Source of the DNA: an uncultured Bacteroidales bacterium
GTDB taxonomy: Bacteria; Bacteroidota; Bacteroidia; Bacteroidales; WCHB1-69
Assembly: GCA_937901455.1 (NCBI GenBank)
Contig: CALDIA010000144.1
Span: forward strand, 1 to 64,000
Direction of reading: 5' to 3'
Length of the DNA stretch: 64,000 bases
In this document: positions 60,301 to 64,000 of the stretch, in pieces
Position numbering within the stretch: position 1 is the stretch's first letter
Layout of the letters: each line of letters opens with the position of its first letter
Notes under the pieces: generated by a model
What the model saw: only the letters and a program-made list of their open reading frames with translations
Told to the model about the DNA's origin: nothing
Databases searched by the model: none
Translations under genes and position numbers: made by a program

Positions 60301-61776
60301 ATGGCAAAAAATTCAACTACTCGTGAAGAAAACTACTCACAATGGTATAATGATATTGTAAAAAACGCTGATCTTGCGGAGAATTCAGCCGTAAGAGGAT
60401 GTATGGTGATCAAGCCCTACGGCTATGCTATATGGGAAAAGGTTCAGTCCACCTTGGATAAAATGTTCAAAGAAACGGGGCACCAGAACGCATATTTCCC
60501 GCTTTTCATTCCCAAATCTTTTTTCAGTCGTGAGGCCAGTCATGTGGAAGGTTTTGCCAAAGAGTGTGCTGTGGTTACCCACTATCGCTTAAAAAATGCC
60601 GAAGACGGCAGTGGGGTCGTGGTCGATCCGGATGCCAAGCTTGAAGAGGAACTCATTGTGCGCCCAACCTCCGAGACCATTATTTGGAACACCTATAAGA
60701 ATTGGATACAATCGTACCGCGACCTGCCGATTTTGTGCAATCAGTGGGCCAATGTTGTCCGTTGGGAGATGCGTACTCGTCTTTTCTTGCGCACAGCAGA
60801 GTTTTTGTGGCAGGAGGGACATACCGCACATGCCACTCGCGAGGAGGCTGTGGCTGAGACAGAAAAGATGCTGCATGTGTATGCCGATTTTGTCGAGAAC
60901 TTTATGGCTATTCCAGTCATTAAAGGTGTGAAGTCACCGAATGAGCGTTTCGCCGGTGCTATCGATACTTATTGCATCGAAGCACTGATGCAGGATGGCA
61001 AAGCCCTGCAGGCCGGTACTTCCCACTTCTTAGGTCAGAATTTTGCTAAGGCCTTCGATGTCAAGTTCCTCAATAAGGAGAATCAACTGGAATACGTGTG
61101 GGCTACCTCTTGGGGTGTATCCACCCGTTTGATTGGCGCCCTTATCATGACCCATTCCGATGACAATGGTCTGGTGCTTCCCCCGAATCTGGCCCCCATA
61201 CAGGTGGTGATTGTGCCTATCTATAAATCTGAAGACCAGTTAAATGCCATTACACAAAAGGTTCTTCCACTTATTGAACAACTCAAGTCTTTGAATATTA
61301 CTGTCAAGTACGATGATGACGACTCCAAGCGCTCGGGCTGGAAGTTCAACGAATATGAGCAGAAGGGTGTGCCTGTGCGTGTGGCCATCGGTCCCCGCGA
61401 CCTCGAAAACAACGAAGCAGAAGTTGCTCGCCGCGACACCCTGACCAAGGAGAACGTTTCCTGCGAAGGGCTTGCTGAATATATTCAGAAATTATTGGCC
61501 GATATACAAAATAATCTCTTCCAAAAAGCGTTAAGCTTCCGTGACACACACACATACAAGGCCGATACTTGGGACGAGTTCGTGGATCTGTTGGATAATA
61601 AGCCTGGCTTTGTGTATGCCCATTGGGATGGCACGCCCGAGACCGAGGAGAGGATTAAAGAACTCTCCAAAGCCACTATCCGTTGCATCCCCTTTAACAA
61701 CCCGAAAGAGGACGGCAAGTGCATACTCACGGGGAAACCTTCAACCCAAAGAGTGCTCTTTGCCCGATCTTATTAA
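60301..61776 (+). CDS. proS: Prolyl-tRNA synthetase, short (type 3) form
   Basis: 491-residue class II synthetase charging tRNA-Pro. Motif 2 region [23 protein letters not shown] near 157-180, TSETIIW near 122, the [10 protein letters not shown] segment near 267 (motif 3), and the anticodon-binding domain. It lacks the bacterial editing insertion domain and ends with the conserved Tyr (FARSY), as in archaeal/eukaryal-type enzymes used by Bacteroidetes. The ATG at 60301 is chosen ([16 protein letters not shown]). mazG follows after 12 bp. Confidence 0.95.
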   Translation: MAKNSTTREENYSQWYNDIVKNADLAENSAVRGCMVIKPYGYAIWEKVQSTLDKMFKETGHQNAYFPLFIPKSFFSREASHVEGFAKECAVVTHYRLKNAEDGSGVVVDPDAKLEEELIVRPTSETIIWNTYKNWIQSYRDLPILCNQWANVVRWEMRTRLFLRTAEFLWQEGHTAHATREEAVAETEKMLHVYADFVENFMAIPVIKGVKSPNERFAGAIDTYCIEALMQDGKALQAGTSHFLGQNFAKAFDVKFLNKENQLEYVWATSWGVSTRLIGALIMTHSDDNGLVLPPNLAPIQVVIVPIYKSEDQLNAITQKVLPLIEQLKSLNITVKYDDDDSKRSGWKFNEYEQKGVPVRVAIGPRDLENNEAEVARRDTLTKENVSCEGLAEYIQKLLADIQNNLFQKALSFRDTHTYKADTWDEFVDLLDNKPGFVYAHWDGTPETEERIKELSKATIRCIPFNNPKEDGKCILTGKPSTQRVLFARSY

Positions 61777-61788
61777 AGATAACAAACA

Positions 61789-62562
61789 ATGGATGAAAGA
61801 CTTGAAGCGTTTCAGCAATTGCTGAACATCATGGACGACCTGCGCGCCAAGTGTCCGTGGGATCGCGAACAGACCTTTGACTCGTTACGTTGCCTGACCA
61901 TTGAGGAGACTTATGAATTGTCGGACGCTATTGTTGGGAAGAATTATGATGATATGTGCAAGGAGTTGGGCGACCTGCTCCTGCACATCGTCTTTTATGC
62001 TAAGATTGCCGAGGAACATCAATTGTTTGACATCGCAAAGGTCATTCGGCAATTAAACGACAAGTTGGTTCGCCGACATCCTCATATTTATGGAGATGCT
62101 GAGTCGAATACCGCTTCCGAAGTTCGTCAAAGTTGGGAAAAGATTAAGTTGCAGAAAGAGGGTAACCGTTCCGTGCTGGGCGGTGTGCCACAATCGTTGC
62201 CAGCCCTGATTAAGGCATTCCGAATTCAAGAAAAGGTTAGTGGGGTAGGGTTCGACTGGGACAATACCAGTCAAGTGTGGGAAAAGGTTCAAGAGGAACT
62301 CCAGGAACTGCAAACAGAAGTGGCTGCTCATTCCGACAAGATGGAAGATGAGTTTGGAGATGTGCTTTTTGCCCTCATCAATTATGCCCGATTTCTCCAT
62401 ATTACCCCCGAAGATGCTCTTGAAAAAACAAATCGTAAGTTTATCAAGAGATTCCAATATATTGAGAAACAGGCAAATATATCTAATCGAAAGATTACAG
62501 ACCTCTCCTTGGAAGAGATGGAGGCCTATTGGCAAGAGGCTAAATTGTCAGAAACATTATAA
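61789..62562 (+). CDS. mazG: Nucleoside triphosphate pyrophosphohydrolase MazG
   Basis: 257 residues, two MazG domains in tandem as in the E. coli enzyme. Hydrolyses (d)NTPs, removing damaged nucleotides and lowering ppGpp in stress. CPWDREQTFDSLRCLTIEETYEL near 23-45, KELGDLLLHIVFYAKIAEE near 60-78 (ExxE12-28ExxD metal site), and the second ELQELQTEVAAHSDKMEDEFGDVLFALINYAR. Third structural element of a proS-mazG-porE-like plus-strand run. Confidence 0.94.
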   Translation: MDERLEAFQQLLNIMDDLRAKCPWDREQTFDSLRCLTIEETYELSDAIVGKNYDDMCKELGDLLLHIVFYAKIAEEHQLFDIAKVIRQLNDKLVRRHPHIYGDAESNTASEVRQSWEKIKLQKEGNRSVLGGVPQSLPALIKAFRIQEKVSGVGFDWDNTSQVWEKVQEELQELQTEVAAHSDKMEDEFGDVLFALINYARFLHITPEDALEKTNRKFIKRFQYIEKQANISNRKITDLSLEEMEAYWQEAKLSETL

Positions 62563-62572
62563 TAAATCTATT

Positions 62573-64000
62573 ATGTATAATAAAATAATAGTATATATAA
62601 TATTATTGTTGACTATCACTCCGCAGATTGGCTTGTCGCAGAAGCGTTCCAAGGCCGTGGAGTATTGCGAGAAGGCAGAAAAGGCGCTCAACCAACGCAA
62701 CTTTGACAAAGCGTTGCAATATCTTCATCAGGCGGCGCAGAAGGATCCCAACTATCCTGATACCTATATTCTCATGGGTGATGCGTACAATTTTTCCTTG
62801 CGTTCCGATTCGGCGGCCTTATGCTATGACCACGCCATTGAGTTGATTGGCGATCCAGATCCATTATTGTACTACATTGCGGCATCTGAGTGCTTAAAGT
62901 GTGGTAAGTATGAGCTGGCCTTGAAGCATTATGAAACCTTTTTGGTGAAGGGAGTGCAATATACGGATGTGTTGACTGATGCCCAGAAGGGTGTGGCTAA
63001 TTGCCGTTTTGCTATTGAGGCGATGCGTAATCCTGTGGCTTATGAGCTTCAGAACTTAGGCGCCCATATTAATTCTGAGTGGGATGAATCATTGGCGACG
63101 CTCACTGCAGATGACGAGACCATCATTTTCACGGTTAAGCGGCCTAAGGATGAACATACGGTCTGTGCGTTTTGCGTAAATGAAGAAGATTTGTATAGTG
63201 CTCACCGCAAGGATGGTGCTTGGCAACCGCGTCAGGTGCTCGGCGCACCCGTCACTACTGGCTACAACGAGGGTGCTCAGAGTTTGTCACCTAATGGCGA
63301 CTATCTGCTGTACACTATCTGCAATGCCGACTATGGTATTGGCAGCTGTGATCTGTATTGGGCCAAAAAAATCGGCGATCGCTGGTCGCGACCACGCAAT
63401 TTCGGTGCTCCCGTCAACTCAAGCGCGTGGGAGAGTCTCCCTACCATAGCGGCTGATGGCGTCACTATATACTTCTCCTCTTCCAGGCCAGGAGGTTTCG
63501 GAGGTAAGGATATCTGGAAGACGACCATGACCAGTGAAGGCGCCTTCACTCCGCCTGTCAACTTGGGTGCTACTATCAACACGCCAGAGGATGATGCCGC
63601 CCCGTTTATCCATAGTGACGGACATACCCTCTACTTTGCTTCTAATGGACGAGTGGGAATGGGGGGCTACGACCTCTACTACAGCACTCTCCAACCCGAT
63701 GGCAGCTGGAGCGAGCCTCAAAACCTGGGATATCCTATCAATACGTATAATGATGAAATCAATATCTTCATCAATGCACAAGGTACTACTGCCTATATTG
63801 CCTCCGACAAAGCGGGCGGCTTCGGAGGGCTTGACTTGTACAGCTTCGACCTGGACGATGACCTGCGTCCGAGTCCCGTGACCTACATCAAAGGGCGTGT
63901 CTTTGATGCTGAAACAAAGGTGCCCCTCGCCGCGGAGGTCCAGATGATAGACCTGGAGACTAACCAACTGCTTACCGGAACTATGTCTGACGAGGAGACT
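62573..64000 (+). CDS. PorE-like T9SS protein (TPR, propeller, start of CRD), cut by the window end
   Basis: Open for 476 codons from the ATG at 62573 to the last base; the 3' part is missing. Signal peptide (IIVYIILLLLTITPQIGLSQ), TPR region (about 25-145: RSKAVEYCEKAEKALNQRNF, DPNYPDTYILMGDAYNF), PD40/WD40-like propeller (about 160-440: IFTVKRPKDE, YFSSSRPGGFGGKDIW, YFASNGRVGMGGYDLY, YIASDKAGGFGGLDLY), then the beginning of a carboxypeptidase-regulatory-like domain (IKGRVFDAETKVPLAAEV). This order matches PorE of the P. gingivalis type IX secretion system, which ends in an OmpA-type peptidoglycan-binding domain; that part should follow outside the window. Starts 10 bp after mazG. Confidence 0.82.
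   Translation, partial: MYNKIIVYIILLLTITPQIGLSQKRSKAVEYCEKAEKALNQRNFDKALQYLHQAAQKDPNYPDTYILMGDAYNFSLRSDSAALCYDHAIELIGDPDPLLYYIAASECLKCGKYELALKHYETFLVKGVQYTDVLTDAQKGVANCRFAIEAMRNPVAYELQNLGAHINSEWDESLATLTADDETIIFTVKRPKDEHTVCAFCVNEEDLYSAHRKDGAWQPRQVLGAPVTTGYNEGAQSLSPNGDYLLYTICNADYGIGSCDLYWAKKIGDRWSRPRNFGAPVNSSAWESLPTIAADGVTIYFSSSRPGGFGGKDIWKTTMTSEGAFTPPVNLGATINTPEDDAAPFIHSDGHTLYFASNGRVGMGGYDLYYSTLQPDGSWSEPQNLGYPINTYNDEINIFINAQGTTAYIASDKAGGFGGLDLYSFDLDDDLRPSPVTYIKGRVFDAETKVPLAAEVQMIDLETNQLLTGTMSDEET

Overview
The window reads as a chromosomal segment of a Bacteroidetes bacterium, most likely order Bacteroidales; I cannot assign a family. The evidence is: many perfect copies of the Bacteroidetes sigma-factor -7 element (TAnnTTTGC) just upstream of genes with almost no Shine-Dalgarno sequences; a MurF-alanine racemase fusion; a protease with a type IX secretion (T9SS) C-terminal sorting domain; a PorE-like T9SS protein; many outer-membrane barrels and lipoproteins; and the short class of prolyl-tRNA synthetase. 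Most of the window is dense, conserved housekeeping DNA with no gene-free stretch above about 300 bases.

Layout. 1-4.2 kb (minus strand): a type I restriction-modification block, hsdM then an AAA/DUF4143 ATPase then hsdS, lying directly behind tRNA-Asn and riddled with 7-bp (AATGTAG) tandem repeats. hsdR is not in the window. 4.4-6.1 kb: YitT membrane protein and ispE. 6.3-12.2 kb (plus): a recA, TPR lipoprotein, ruvB, outer-membrane barrel, FAH-family hydrolase and nucleoside permease unit. 12.2-15.5 kb (minus): folA, DUF4468 and MbnP-like lipoprotein, and a PurF-like protein lacking the catalytic cysteine. 15.7-22.1 kb (plus): a large secreted protein with a barrel-like C-terminus, murF, anmK, and a TonB-like energy transducer. 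22.1-31.4 kb: a putative small metalloprotease, ispD, smpB with a MerR regulator, rdgB, yceD-rpmF, gtrA, rpsP-rimM, a second YitT, a GH29 fucosidase, tRNA-Gln and a DUF6515 protein. 31.5-34.8 kb: a C10 cysteine protease with T9SS sorting domain, and azlCD. 34.9-41.1 kb (minus): a five-gene run from a GldA-like ABC ATPase through a molybdopterin-oxidoreductase relic, sppA and a steroid 5-alpha-reductase homologue to a FAD-dependent dehydrogenase. 41.2-47.4 kb: lipid flippase-like protein, rfaE2, M23/LysM protein, WlbA-like dehydrogenase, MurF-Alr. 47.5-51.3 kb: rpmE2, lon, meaB. 51.3-60.2 kb: a large secreted amidase, udk, a three-gene secreted/outer-membrane operon, and a Ser/aromatic-rich repeat lipoprotein. 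60.3-64 kb: proS, mazG and a PorE-like protein cut by the window end.

The most unusual element is the hsd block. Three consecutive genes all end with the codons ATG TAG supplied by a 7-bp repeat array. The same repeat has been captured in frame as the linker between the two halves of HsdS, with exactly every third unit altered so that no stop codon falls in frame. HsdS also carries a 12-bp (ELEA) repeat of the kind that changes spacing in EcoR124-type enzymes. Other points for follow-up are a formate-dehydrogenase-like protein that has lost its Fe-S domain and metal ligand, a steroid 5-alpha-reductase homologue with its catalytic Glu and Tyr in place, the cysteine-less PurF-like protein, an M23 domain lacking one active-site histidine, and several terminators overlaid on the next gene's promoter.
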